Positions 28,997 through 37,527 of a stretch of 64,000 nt of DNA are shown here, one piece after another; position 1 is the stretch's first letter; each line of letters begins with the position of its first letter. The position numbers and the translations under genes are program-made. The DNA lies in contig NZ_AUWQ01000017.1 in assembly GCF_000455205.1 (NCBI RefSeq), positions 111,713 through 175,712 of the forward strand, written 5' to 3'. The stretch is from Mycobacterium sp. UM_CSW. GTDB lineage: Bacteria; Actinomycetota; Actinomycetes; Mycobacteriales; Mycobacteriaceae. The notes under the pieces were generated by a model. It did no database searches, was not told the DNA's origin, and was given only the letters and a program-made list of their open reading frames with translations.

Positions 28997-29689
28997 ATGG
29001 CCCATCCCGATGTTCACGTCGAACAACGGTTGACCGCCAAGGGGCGCGCCACCCGCGACAGGATCGTGGAGGCGGCCGCCCACCTCATCGTCACCGAGGG
29101 CCTGTCCGCGGCGAACATGGAGAACGTGCGCGCGGCGGCATCGGTCAGCGGATCCCAGCTCGCCCACTATTTTGCCGACAAGGGCGCATTGATCCGCGCG
29201 GTCATCAAGCGCCAGATCGGCGTGGTCTTGGACTTTCACCGGCAGCCCAAGCTTGGGGGCCTGCGGTCGTTTGACGACTTCGAGCGGTGGATCGACCTCA
29301 ACATGCGCTACCTGCGGCGCATCGGATACTTCGGCACGCCCACCTACCACGCCCTCGCCGCGCAGCTGGCGAAGTCGGACGATGCCACGCGGGGGACGCT
29401 CGGCGAGGGCTATTGGCAGTGGATCGAGCTCCTCGAGGAATCGATCCGGCACATGAAGGACGACGGCCTCCTCGTCGCGGATGCGGACCCTCGACGGATA
29501 GCGCTGGTCATCGTCAGCGCTCATCAGGGCGGCGGCACCCTGGCCTTCACCTATCGGGCCGAGTGGCCGCACGCCGACGCGGTCCGTTTCGCGGTGAACT
29601 ATCTGCGCATGTTCGCCGCCGACGCCGCGGAACGGGTACCGCGGCCCGCCCGCCGTGCCCGGGGCAGACGCAGGACGGCAGCGACGTGA
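28997..29689 (+). CDS. TetR-family regulator 1 of a tandem pair
   Basis: A 230-residue TetR protein. The helix-turn-helix is at about 18-65 (ATRDRIVEAAAHLIVTEGLS; recognition part VSGSQLAHYFADKGALI). The C-terminal half is a ligand-binding helical domain, and a very basic tail follows. The recognition helix resembles that of the next gene, GSQISHYFRDKRDL, so both may read the same operator. The genes overlap by GTGA. A TAGCCT box six bases from the ATG suggests a leaderless message. Confidence 0.85.
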   Translation: MAHPDVHVEQRLTAKGRATRDRIVEAAAHLIVTEGLSAANMENVRAAASVSGSQLAHYFADKGALIRAVIKRQIGVVLDFHRQPKLGGLRSFDDFERWIDLNMRYLRRIGYFGTPTYHALAAQLAKSDDATRGTLGEGYWQWIELLEESIRHMKDDGLLVADADPRRIALVIVSAHQGGGTLAFTYRAEWPHADAVRFAVNYLRMFAADAAERVPRPARRARGRRRTAAT

Positions 29690-30336
29690 GTGACGACAGC
29701 GCATCGCGGTTGACCCGCAAGGGAATTGCGACCCGGGCGCGGATCGTCGACGCCGCCGCGCGGCTGATGTTCGAGCGCGGCGTCGCCAACACCAGCATCG
29801 AGCAGGTGCGGCGCCGCGCAGGGGTGGGCGGGTCGCAGATCTCGCACTACTTTCGCGACAAGCGCGACCTGACCCGTCACGTCATCGCCGCGCGGCGCGA
29901 CGACGTGCGGGCCTTTCACGCTCGACCGTCGTTGGGGGCGCTCGACAGTTTCGATGCCCTGCAGGCGTGGGCCGACGCCGTCGCGGCCGACATCGACACA
30001 GTTTACCGGGTCGGCGGGTGCGTCTACGGCTCGTTGGCCGGTGAGCTGATCGACGCCGACGACGAAATGCACGACGACCTGTCCGCCGGCTACGACCTGT
30101 GGATCGGACTGTTTCAGGCCGGGCTGACGGCGATGCGGGACCGCGGCGAGCTGCGGCCGGACGCCGACCCGCGGCACCTGGCCACGTCGCTGGTCGTGGC
30201 ACACCAGGGTGGTGCGACGGTGACCTATGCCACCGGCGATCCGGAGCCGATGCGCGCCGCCGTCCTTGCCGCCGTCGACTATGTGCGTTCCTTCGCGCCG
30301 CCGCCCCGCAAGACACGCCGCAAAGCCAAATCCTGA
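29686..30336 (+). CDS. TetR-family regulator 2 of a tandem pair
   Basis: A 216-residue TetR protein with its helix-turn-helix at about 13-60 and HQGGATVTYA near the end, mirroring HQGGGTLAFTY of regulator 1. The pair looks like an ancient duplication. GTG at 29686 overlaps the stop of regulator 1. The next transcription unit downstream starts with two perfect operators, making it a likely target. Ligand unknown. Confidence 0.85.
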   Translation: MSDDSASRLTRKGIATRARIVDAAARLMFERGVANTSIEQVRRRAGVGGSQISHYFRDKRDLTRHVIAARRDDVRAFHARPSLGALDSFDALQAWADAVAADIDTVYRVGGCVYGSLAGELIDADDEMHDDLSAGYDLWIGLFQAGLTAMRDRGELRPDADPRHLATSLVVAHQGGATVTYATGDPEPMRAAVLAAVDYVRSFAPPPRKTRRKAKS

Positions 30337-30345
30337 CCACTCCTC

Positions 30346-30392
30346 TGGACAGATTGGGTTTAGTAACCCATAATATTGGGCTAGATAGCCCA
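30346..30392 (+). promoter_or_regulatory. Promoter with two tandem TetR operators (sites C and D)
   Basis: TGGGTT-tagt-AACCCA (30355-30370) and TGGGCT-agat-AGCCCA (30377-30392) are perfect palindromes whose centres are 22 bases apart, about two helical turns. TAATAT (30371-30376) between them is a good -10; TGGACA (30346-30351) is a -35 candidate with a 19-base spacer. Bound repressors would cover the whole promoter of the MDR-HAD-flavoprotein-cupin operon. Confidence 0.65.
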
Positions 30393-30483
30393 TTCAACAT
30401 GGTTGCGGGCGGGGATGGTCGCTTCGGTTCGGCGCCGCATCGCCATATCCAAAGGGCGCCAACAGATCTAGGAAGAGGCCGCA

Positions 30484-31530
30484 ATGTCAGTCATCGCTTC
30501 ACCCCAGCTGCCCACCGCGCCCGCCGTGGTTCGAGAACAGCCCGGCGGCGCTACTATGCGGGCGATCATCCTGACGGGATTCGGCGGCCTCGACAGGCTC
30601 GTCTACACCGACATCCCCAAGCCGTTGCCCCGAGACGGCGAGGTGGTAATCCAGGTCAAGGGATTCGGCATCAACCACGCCGAGATCCACATGCGCCGGG
30701 GGGAATGGGCGGAAGCCGCAGAAGTCAGCGGCATCGAATGCGTGGGCATCGTCGAGTCGTGTCCGGGAGGCGAGTTCCCGGTCGGTGCCAAGGTGGCGGC
30801 CCTGATGGGCGGCCTGGGACGGACGATCAACGGCAGCTATGCCGAGTTCACCCGCGTCCGCGCGGCGAACGTCGCCCTCATCGAGTCCGACCTGCCGTGG
30901 TCACAGCTGGCCGCGCTCCCGGAAACCTACGCGACCGCTTGGACATGCCTATTCCGTAACCTCGAATTGACCGCCGGACAAACGCTGGTGATTCGGGGTG
31001 CGACGTCCGCGTTGGGGCAGGCGGCACTGAAAATGGCGGTGGCCACCGGTGCGAACGTGATTGCCACCGCACGCAGCCGCGATCGTTTTCCCTTGCTCGA
31101 GAACATCGGAGCCGTCCGCGTCGAGTTGGAGCGCACCGACCTTGCCGCCCACATCGCCGAAGCCAAGAACATCGACGCCGTCCTCGATTTCGTCGGCAAC
31201 AGCACCATCCTGGACTCGCTCGACATGCTGCGCCGCGGCGGTTCCGCCTGTCTGGCCGGGTGGCTCGGCGGACTTGCGCCCATCGGCGATTTCAACCCGC
31301 TCGCGCGGATGGCAAGCGGTGTGAACTTCACGTTCTTCGCCAGCCCCGTCTTTGGCAATCCCGGCTTCCCGGTGTCGGACGTGCCGTTGAGTGACATCGC
31401 ACGGCAGGTGGCGGAGGGCAAACTGGATGCAACGCCGGCACGCGTCTTTTCGTTCGACCAGATTCACGAGGCCCACCGAGTGGCGGAGTCCGGAGAAGCT
31501 GGCGGCAAGGTGGTCGTCGTGATGGACTGA
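30484..31530 (+). CDS. Zinc-independent MDR oxidoreductase (quinone reductase type)
   Basis: A 348-residue medium-chain reductase. The GroES-like domain spans about 25-150 (GFGGLDRLVYTDIPKPLPRD) and the NADPH-binding domain carries RGATSALGQAALKMAVATGA. The structural zinc cysteines are absent, as in quinone oxidoreductases. AGGAAGAGG precedes the ATG; the first 24 residues are extra to the family core, so MRAIILTGFGG could also be a start. First gene of the operator-controlled operon. Substrate unknown. Confidence 0.82.
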   Translation: MSVIASPQLPTAPAVVREQPGGATMRAIILTGFGGLDRLVYTDIPKPLPRDGEVVIQVKGFGINHAEIHMRRGEWAEAAEVSGIECVGIVESCPGGEFPVGAKVAALMGGLGRTINGSYAEFTRVRAANVALIESDLPWSQLAALPETYATAWTCLFRNLELTAGQTLVIRGATSALGQAALKMAVATGANVIATARSRDRFPLLENIGAVRVELERTDLAAHIAEAKNIDAVLDFVGNSTILDSLDMLRRGGSACLAGWLGGLAPIGDFNPLARMASGVNFTFFASPVFGNPGFPVSDVPLSDIARQVAEGKLDATPARVFSFDQIHEAHRVAESGEAGGKVVVVMD

Positions 31531-31570
31531 GGCCGGAGATTCACACACCAAGGGATGCCGAAGGTGAGCC

Positions 31571-32263
31571 ATGCCGACTACCACGCCGTCCGTGCTCGTC
31601 TTCGACGTGAACGAGACGCTCATCGATATCCATTCGCTGGCACCGCTTTTCGCTGAGAAGTTCGGCGACGAGCGGGTGCTGCGCGAGTGGTTCGCGCAGC
31701 TGATCATGTACTCGATGACCGTCACGCTGGCCGATAGTTACGTGAATTTCCCCACGCTCGCCCAGGGCGTGCTGCGCATGCTCGGCGACGTCTACGGCGT
31801 AGCCGTCACCGACGACGACCTGCAGCGCCTCAAGACCGGCCTGCTGACGATGCCGGCGCACGCGGACGTGGCCGAGGGGCTCGCCGCCCTGCGCGACAGC
31901 GGATTCCGCCTGGTCACCCTGACCAACTCGCCGCCCAACCCGGACGGGCCCACGGCACTGCAGAATTCCGGGCTGGCCCGCTTTTTCGAGCACCAGTTGA
32001 GCGTCGATGCCTGCCGTGCCTTCAAGCCCGCTCCGGCGGTGTACCGGCACGCGTGCGAGACGCTCGGGGTGGCACCCGCCGATTGCATGATGGTGGCCGC
32101 GCACGCGTGGGACACCCTGGGCGCGCAACGCGTCGGCTACAGCTCCGCTCTCATCACCCGGCCCGGAAACCCACCGCTGGCGGTCGACGGGTTGCCGCAA
32201 CCGGACCTCGTCGTGAGCGACATCCGCGAACTCGCCGAGCGACTCATCGAGGGGAGGCGCTGA
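31571..32263 (+). CDS. Type II haloacid dehalogenase-like HAD hydrolase
   Basis: A 230-residue HAD protein with motif I FDVNETLID (nucleophile Asp12), motif II TLTNSPP, the Lys in FKPAPAVY and motif III MMVAAHAWDTLGAQ. The HAWD motif is typical of L-2-haloacid dehalogenases, which release halide from 2-haloacids by an Asp ester. True halide activity also needs cap residues I cannot confirm. It lies in one operon with the MDR enzyme and the flavoprotein; three bases separate it from the next gene. Confidence 0.82.
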   Translation: MPTTTPSVLVFDVNETLIDIHSLAPLFAEKFGDERVLREWFAQLIMYSMTVTLADSYVNFPTLAQGVLRMLGDVYGVAVTDDDLQRLKTGLLTMPAHADVAEGLAALRDSGFRLVTLTNSPPNPDGPTALQNSGLARFFEHQLSVDACRAFKPAPAVYRHACETLGVAPADCMMVAAHAWDTLGAQRVGYSSALITRPGNPPLAVDGLPQPDLVVSDIRELAERLIEGRR

Positions 32264-32266
32264 CGG

Positions 32267-33721
32267 ATGGAAGCAGGTATCGAACACGGCTACGACGTCA
32301 TCGTGCTCGGCGCCGGGCCGATCGGTCAGAACGCCGCGGAACGTGCGCGGGCAGCGGGTCTCAGCGTCGCGGTGATCGAGCGCGAGCTCGTCGGAGGCGA
32401 ATGTTCGTATTGGGCCTGCGTGCCCAGTAAAGCGTTGCTGCGCCCGGTGATTGCGGTCGCGGACGCCCGGCGGGTCGACGGCGCCCGCGAGGCGGTCAGC
32501 GGTCCCGTCAACAGCGCCGGCGTCTTCGGCCGCCGCAACCGCTACGTCAGCGACTGGGACGACAGCGACCAGGCCGACTGGGTGGCCGGGATCGGCGCCA
32601 CGCTGATACGCGGGCATGGCCGGTTGGACGGCCCGCGACGAGTCGTCGTCAGTACGCCCGCCGGCGAGCAGGCGTTGCTGACCGCACGGCACGCGGTCGT
32701 GGTCTGCACAGGGAGCCGGCCCGCGCTGCCCGACCTACCCGGCATCACTGAGGCCAGACCATGGACCAACCGGCAGGCCACCGACAGCAGCTATGTCCCG
32801 GAGCGGCTCGCCGTCGTCGGCGCCGGCGGCGTCGGCGTCGAAATGGCCACCGCCTGGCAGGGATTGGGCGCACAGGTGACACTCCTCGCTCGCGGTTCTG
32901 GCCTGCTGCCGCGCATGGAGCCCTTCGTGGGCGAGCTCATCGGCCGCGGACTCGCCGCAGCCGGCGTGGATGTCCGCTTGGGGACATCGGTCCGAGCGCT
33001 GCGCCGGCCCGATGGCGGTCGTGTCGTCCTCGAATTGGACGACGGATCCGAATTGGAAGTCGACGAGGTGCTTTTCGCGACCGGCCGGGCGCCGCTCACC
33101 GGCGACATCGGCCTGGACACGGTGGGGCTGACGCCGGGCAGCTGGCTCGACGTCGACGACACCTGCCGGGTGCGGGCCATCGAGGACGGCTGGCTCTACG
33201 CGGCGGGCGACGTCAACCACCGCGCCCTGCTGACCCATCAAGGCAAATACCAGGGACGCATCGCCGGCGCGGCCATCGGCGCCCGGGCGGCGGGAAGGCC
33301 GCTGGACACCGCGCCATGGGGCGCGCACGCGACCACCGCCGACCATTACGCCGTGCCGCAGGCCTTCTTCACCGACCCGGAAGCCGCCGCCGTCGGCCTG
33401 ACCGCCCGGCAGGCCCAGGAAGCCGGACACCGCGCGCGGACAGTCGACGTGGAAATCGGCGACGTCGTGAAGGGGGCCAAGCTCTACGCCGACGGCTACA
33501 CCGGTCGAGCCCGGATGGTGGTCGATGCGGATCGCGGCCACCTGCTCGGCGTCACGCTGGTCGGACCCGGGGTCACCGAGATGCTGCACTCCGCGACCAT
33601 TGCCGTCGCGGGCCAAGTTCCCATCGACCGGTTGTGGCACGCCGTGCCGTGCTTCCCGACGATCAGCGAAGTGTGGCTGAGGTTGCTCGAGGCCTACCGG
33701 GACGCCGCGGACGATAATTGA
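32267..33721 (+). CDS. FAD-dependent pyridine nucleotide-disulfide reductase
   Basis: A 484-residue class I flavoprotein disulfide reductase. The FAD loop [11 protein letters not shown] is at 16-26, the redox pair CSYWAC at 46-51, a second GxGxxG ([13 protein letters not shown]) binds NAD(P)H, and the C-terminal dimer domain includes [11 protein letters not shown] with the His-Pro element changed. Relatives include mercuric and mycothione reductases and lipoamide dehydrogenase; the CSYWAC variant does not fit one of these clearly. GAGGGGAGG precedes it. Its place beside dehalogenase-like genes hints at thiol recycling. Confidence 0.82.
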   Translation: MEAGIEHGYDVIVLGAGPIGQNAAERARAAGLSVAVIERELVGGECSYWACVPSKALLRPVIAVADARRVDGAREAVSGPVNSAGVFGRRNRYVSDWDDSDQADWVAGIGATLIRGHGRLDGPRRVVVSTPAGEQALLTARHAVVVCTGSRPALPDLPGITEARPWTNRQATDSSYVPERLAVVGAGGVGVEMATAWQGLGAQVTLLARGSGLLPRMEPFVGELIGRGLAAAGVDVRLGTSVRALRRPDGGRVVLELDDGSELEVDEVLFATGRAPLTGDIGLDTVGLTPGSWLDVDDTCRVRAIEDGWLYAAGDVNHRALLTHQGKYQGRIAGAAIGARAAGRPLDTAPWGAHATTADHYAVPQAFFTDPEAAAVGLTARQAQEAGHRARTVDVEIGDVVKGAKLYADGYTGRARMVVDADRGHLLGVTLVGPGVTEMLHSATIAVAGQVPIDRLWHAVPCFPTISEVWLRLLEAYRDAADDN

Positions 33722-33724
33722 CCC

Positions 33725-34192
33725 ATGGCGACTGCAGACGGATTTCACCCGGACTTCGACGACGCTGCCCCGGTGGTTGCCCGCAACCGCGTGCACCACG
33801 TCAAGGCCTCGGACATCAGTTCCGACACCGCACAATCGGAGGGCCTGCGCCGGTTCGCCGCCCTGTCCGGCAAGTCGGTGGGCGCGGAGAAGCTGTGGAT
33901 GGGTGAGACGCACGCATCACCGGCGACCGCCTCGTCGAACCATCATCACGGCGAATCGGAGACCGCGATCTACGTCCGAAGCGGCAACCCGGAGTTCGTC
34001 TTCCACGACGGCGACCAAGAGGTGCGCATCGCCACCGCGCCCGGCGATTACGTCTTCATCCCGCCGTACCTGCCGCACCGGGAGGAAAATCCCGACCCCG
34101 ACTCCCCCGCTGAGGTTGTGATCGCGCGGAGCACCCAAGAGGCCATCGTCGTCAATCTGCCCGAGCTGTATCCGCTGATCGAGGATCAGTAG
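33725..34192 (+). CDS. Cupin-domain protein
   Basis: A 155-residue single cupin. Motif 1 lies around SNHHHGESETAIYVRSGNPEF and motif 2 around PGDYVFIPPYLPHREENP, giving a likely metal site of His residues and Glu. Such proteins may be dioxygenases, isomerases or sensors. It is the last gene of the MDR operon, three bases after the flavoprotein, and its 3' end overlaps the convergent VOC gene by seven bases. Confidence 0.75.
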   Translation: MATADGFHPDFDDAAPVVARNRVHHVKASDISSDTAQSEGLRRFAALSGKSVGAEKLWMGETHASPATASSNHHHGESETAIYVRSGNPEFVFHDGDQEVRIATAPGDYVFIPPYLPHREENPDPDSPAEVVIARSTQEAIVVNLPELYPLIEDQ

Positions 34193-34584
34193 ACCGCGAT
34201 TTCGACGAGATTCCCGTCGACATCGCGGCAGTAGTGCGAGGTCATCGGCCCCAACGCACCGGTCTTGGTCACTGGCCCGGAGACGATGTCGACCCCGCAG
34301 GCGGCGAGGTGGGCGCGAACATCGTCCGGCGTCACCTGCGTGACGAAGCACAAGTCCGCGGAGCCGGCCGCTTCGACGGTACCGGTCGTCCAGTCCGGAT
34401 CGTCGGCCAGCGCCCCCACCGGTCGGAGGTTGATCTTCTGGTTCCCGAACGACAAGGCGGTTCGCTGCGACGGCCCGAACGTCTCTCGCCGCATGCCCAG
34501 CACCCGCTCATACCAAGCCGCGGTGGCCTCAACGTCGTTGCAGTTCAACACGATATGGTCGATGCGTTCCACCGCGAAGCCCAC
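34186..34584 (-). CDS. VOC-family protein coupled to a TetR gene
   Basis: A 132-residue glyoxalase-fold protein (IDHIVLNCNDVEATAAWYERVL; SHYCRDVDGNLVEIAVY). The His in DHIV and the last Glu match usual metal ligands, so an enzymatic role is possible. GTG at 34584 sits seven bases after AGGAGG and is preferred; TTG at 34590 overlaps the TetR stop. It follows the TetR gene directly and is probably cotranscribed. Confidence 0.75.
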   Translation of the reverse strand: MGFAVERIDHIVLNCNDVEATAAWYERVLGMRRETFGPSQRTALSFGNQKINLRPVGALADDPDWTTGTVEAAGSADLCFVTQVTPDDVRAHLAACGVDIVSGPVTKTGALGPMTSHYCRDVDGNLVEIAVY

Positions 34585-34586
34585 CC

Positions 34587-35174
34587 TCAAGCCTCCTCAT
34601 TCGTGCGCAGCTGCGTCGCGAGGGCGGCCGCCAGCTGGTCGGCGGCACTCTCGTCGAGCGCCTCGTGAGCGAAAATCATTCTGTACCAGAGTAATCCAAA
34701 CGCCTGATCGACAACGGTCGCCGGCGGTTCGGCGGCGGGGATCTGGCCGCGGGCTCGCGCGCGGGCGAGGATTCCAGCCAACTCGTCCCGCCTCGCCGCG
34801 GTGAATGCCGCGAGCCGATCCATGGTGGCGTCATCGGCAAGCGCCTCCCGCAGTACCCCGAGGAGCAGGCTCCGGCTATCGGGCGCGGCGGTGAAGGTGG
34901 CGCGCAGAAACAGGCGTAGGTCGGCGTGCAGGTCGCCGCTGTCCGGCGCCGGCGCGACCTGCCGCGCCCGGTGGATCATCGCGTCGAGCAGCACCGCGCT
35001 CTTCGACGGCCACCAGCGATAGATGGTCTGCTTGCCGACGCCCGCCCGCTCGGCGATGGCGTCGACACTGATCGGCCCACCGCCGTCGGCGAGCAATTCG
35101 GCCGCCGCCTGCAGGATCGCCCGCTCCGCCGCGTCGTTACGTCGGTTACCGGTGTGCGGCCGTCGTGGCGTCAC
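34587..35174 (-). CDS. TetR-family regulator
   Basis: A 195-residue TetR protein with its helix-turn-helix at about 15-62 (ERAILQAAAELLADGGGPIS; KQTIYRWWPSKSAVLL) and a TetR_C-type domain. YRWWPSK is typical of AcrR-like regulators. It diverges from the DUF385 gene; a perfect palindrome at 35201-35217 in the 57-base gap is the likely operator for both directions. The VOC gene follows. Confidence 0.83.
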   Translation of the reverse strand: MTPRRPHTGNRRNDAAERAILQAAAELLADGGGPISVDAIAERAGVGKQTIYRWWPSKSAVLLDAMIHRARQVAPAPDSGDLHADLRLFLRATFTAAPDSRSLLLGVLREALADDATMDRLAAFTAARRDELAGILARARARGQIPAAEPPATVVDQAFGLLWYRMIFAHEALDESAADQLAAALATQLRTNEEA

Positions 35175-35200
35175 AGCCTGAAGGCTAGCGCTCCCATTGA

Positions 35201-35217
35201 CGAGACCGCTAGTCTCG
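35201..35217. promoter_or_regulatory. Operator between TetR and DUF385 genes
   Basis: CGAGAC-cgcta-GTCTCG is a perfect 6-5-6 palindrome. It overlaps TAGTCT (35210-35215), a good -10 for the DUF385 gene, so binding would block that promoter. Confidence 0.55.
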
Positions 35218-35231
35218 ACAATGCTTGCGCC

Positions 35232-35633
35232 ATGACCACCTCAGCCCGCGAACGCAAACGTCGCCGCACCGGCTACTTCCATCGACGCATCGCCAACCCC
35301 ATCACCCGGCGGCTGCCCACCCAGGTGCTGCTGGAGACCACCGGCCGCAGTAGCGGGCGACCCCGGCGAACGCCGATCGGCGGGCGACTCGACGGCGCCA
35401 CGTTCTGGCTGGTGTCCGACCACGGCGAGGCGTCCGACTATGTGCGAAACATCAAGGCGAACAACCGGGTTCGGATTCGTCTCCGCGGCCGCTGGCGGGC
35501 CGGGTCCGCCGCGCTGATGCCGGACGACGACCCACACGCCCGCCTGGCAACGCTGCCGCGATTCAACAGCGCGATGGTGCGCGCGTTGGGCACCGACCTG
35601 CTGACCGTGCGTGTCGACCTGGACGGAAAGTAG
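35232..35633 (+). CDS. DUF385 / F420-dependent nitroreductase-family protein
   Basis: A 133-residue split-barrel protein of the deazaflavin-dependent (Ddn-like) family: LLETTGRSSGRPRRTPIG binds the F420 phosphate region and FWLVSDHGEASDYVRNIKAN is the second conserved block. Members reduce quinones or nitro compounds with F420H2, which fits a mycobacterium. The ATG at 35232 is nine bases from the predicted start of transcription. It is probably controlled by the divergent TetR. Confidence 0.82.
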   Translation: MTTSARERKRRRTGYFHRRIANPITRRLPTQVLLETTGRSSGRPRRTPIGGRLDGATFWLVSDHGEASDYVRNIKANNRVRIRLRGRWRAGSAALMPDDDPHARLATLPRFNSAMVRALGTDLLTVRVDLDGK

Positions 35634-35661
35634 CAGGCGCCTTGACCCGGGCCGCGCCGCG

Positions 35662-35683
35662 ATGCTAAGCAAGTGCTCAGCAT
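35662..35683 (+). promoter_or_regulatory. 22-bp operator-like dyad before the P450 gene
   Basis: ATGCTAAGCA and TGCTCAGCAT flank a central AG; nine of ten positions pair. AAGCAAGTGCTT-like dyads are typical TetR targets before mycobacterial lipid and P450 genes. The cognate regulator is not obvious in the window. Confidence 0.5.
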
Positions 35684-35724
35684 CGGGTTAGCGACTGTCC
35701 ACGCTACGGGGACGAGGAGGAGAC

Positions 35725-36933
35725 ATGACGGCCACCGAGCTGGTCTTCGACCCGTTCTCGGAAGAGTTTTTCCGCGACCCATATCCGACCTATCGGCGGA
35801 TGCGCGAAGAGGCGCCGGTCTACTACAACGCGGAGCACGACTTCTACGCGCTCACTCGCCACCAGGACGTCGCGGCCGCGTTCAAGGACCACGAGACGTA
35901 TTCCTCGGCCCGCGGGATCGACCTCGCCATGGTCAAGAACGACAACCTCCCCGCGGAGGCCAAGTCGATGATCTTCATGGACCCCCCTGAGCATCGGCGG
36001 ATGCGCAGCCTGGTCAACAAGGTCTTCACGCCTCGCGCGATCACCGCGTTGCAGGACAGCGTGACCGAGTTGATCGACTACCACCTGTCGCGGGTCGATC
36101 CCGAGCAATTCGATGTGGTAGCCGACTTCTCGGCGCTGTTTCCCGTCGAAGTGATCAGCACGGTCCTCGGAGTGCCCGCCGAGCACCGTCAGCAAATCCG
36201 GCATTGGGTCGACGCGTCGCTGCACCGCGAACCCGGCCAGATAGAGATGAACGAAAGCAACTGGGAGGCGGTCACTTCGGCCGGCGCGTTCTACTACAAC
36301 CTGATACAGGAACGACGCAAGCAACCGCAGGACGACATGATCAGCGCCCTGATCGCCGCCGAGGTCGAGCGCGACGAAGGGGGAACCACCCGCCTCGATG
36401 ACATCGAAATCACCGGATTTGCAACGCTTTTGGGTGGCGCGGGCGCGGAGACCGTCACCAAGCTGGTCGGCAACGCGATCGTGCAGTTCGCGCGCAACCC
36501 CGACCAATGGCAAAAGCTGCTCGACGACCGCTCGAAGGTGCCCGCGGCGATCGAGGAGGTGCTGCGCTACGAGGCACCCGCGCAGTACAACGTCCGCTGT
36601 TCGCTGAAAGAGGTTCACCTGCACGGCGTCACGATCCCCGCCGGCAAGCCGGTCTTCCTGTTGGGGGGAGCGGCGAACCGCGATCCCGAGGCCTTCACCG
36701 ACGCGGACAAATTCGACATCGACCGCGATCGCTCGGAGGCGCAGAACCTCGGGTTCGGATACGGTGTGCACAGTTGCCTGGGGGCCGCTCTGGCCCGGAT
36801 GGAAAGCGCGATCGCCCTGGGCAAGCTGCTGGACCTGATGCCCCGCTACGAGGTGATCTGGGACGGTTGCAAACGGGTGACAATGCAAAACGTCGCGGGC
36901 TGGTCCAACGTTCCCGTGCGCGTGCTGCGATGA
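35725..36933 (+). CDS. Cytochrome P450
   Basis: A 402-residue soluble bacterial P450. The I-helix oxygen site is GGAGAETV, the ExxR pair lies in EEVLRYE, and the heme loop FGYGVHSCLG has its Cys ligand at 351. It would need a ferredoxin partner, which is not adjacent. Strong GGAGGAG precedes the ATG. I cannot assign a CYP subfamily or substrate. A TetR-type dyad lies 42 bases upstream. Confidence 0.92.
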   Translation: MTATELVFDPFSEEFFRDPYPTYRRMREEAPVYYNAEHDFYALTRHQDVAAAFKDHETYSSARGIDLAMVKNDNLPAEAKSMIFMDPPEHRRMRSLVNKVFTPRAITALQDSVTELIDYHLSRVDPEQFDVVADFSALFPVEVISTVLGVPAEHRQQIRHWVDASLHREPGQIEMNESNWEAVTSAGAFYYNLIQERRKQPQDDMISALIAAEVERDEGGTTRLDDIEITGFATLLGGAGAETVTKLVGNAIVQFARNPDQWQKLLDDRSKVPAAIEEVLRYEAPAQYNVRCSLKEVHLHGVTIPAGKPVFLLGGAANRDPEAFTDADKFDIDRDRSEAQNLGFGYGVHSCLGAALARMESAIALGKLLDLMPRYEVIWDGCKRVTMQNVAGWSNVPVRVLR

Positions 36934-37030
36934 CCCGAGTGCCCGCGCTCAGCTAATTCTCAACAATTTCTTCGGTCCCGCCTAGCCCGGCTCAAAGGAT
37001 CCGCAAAGCCGGCGGCCTCAGTATCGACTC

Positions 37031-37510
37031 ATGTCGAGTGAGCCGTTCTGCGCAGACCTGGTCGAGCGCTACCTGTGCACGCACGGCAGCCGCTACTTCC
37101 GGGGCCGACACGACGGCGAGTTTTTCTACGTCGCCAACACCCGCCCGCGCCGGCTCCACGTCCATCTCGAGGTCTGCCCGACGCAGGGCGACGTGCTGAT
37201 CGTCCGGGTAACCCCCGCGTGCTTCTTCCCCGCCACCGACCGGCCGTGGTTGACGCACTTCGCCGACACGTGGAACGTGCAGGACCGGCAAGTCGTCGCT
37301 GTGGTGCACGGCTCGTCCGACCCGCAGCGCATCGGCGTGGTGGCGCGCAGGTCGCAGTGGATCCGGAAGGGCGTCTCGTTCGAGGACTTCGCTTCCTTCG
37401 TTGACGCTGCCATCGCCGACGCGATCGACCTGTTCGGCCAGCTAGAACCCATAGTCGTTCCGGGCGAAGTGCCTTCGACGGCACACCGGTTGGTGCGCGA
37501 CGCCGGTTGA
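37031..37510 (+). CDS. Conserved hypothetical protein, possibly YbjN/T3SC-like
   Basis: A 159-residue protein with alternating strands and two helices (FFYVANTRPRRLHVHLEVCP, VLIVRVTPACFFPATDRPWL, VVARRSQWIRKGVSFEDFAS, FVDAAIADAIDLFGQL). The pattern recalls actinobacterial YbjN/type III chaperone-like domains, but I am not certain. No signal peptide or membrane helix. A hairpin (CCGGCT 36987-36992 with AGCCGG 37007-37012) lies upstream. Confidence 0.6.
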   Translation: MSSEPFCADLVERYLCTHGSRYFRGRHDGEFFYVANTRPRRLHVHLEVCPTQGDVLIVRVTPACFFPATDRPWLTHFADTWNVQDRQVVAVVHGSSDPQRIGVVARRSQWIRKGVSFEDFASFVDAAIADAIDLFGQLEPIVVPGEVPSTAHRLVRDAG

Positions 37511-37527
37511 GGGGTCCGACGCGCGGA

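Noticed and set aside
36987-37012. Hairpin CCGGCT/AGCCGG before the 37031 gene as a terminator
   Set aside because: Short stem, 14-base loop and no T run; not distinct from chance in such GC-rich sequence.
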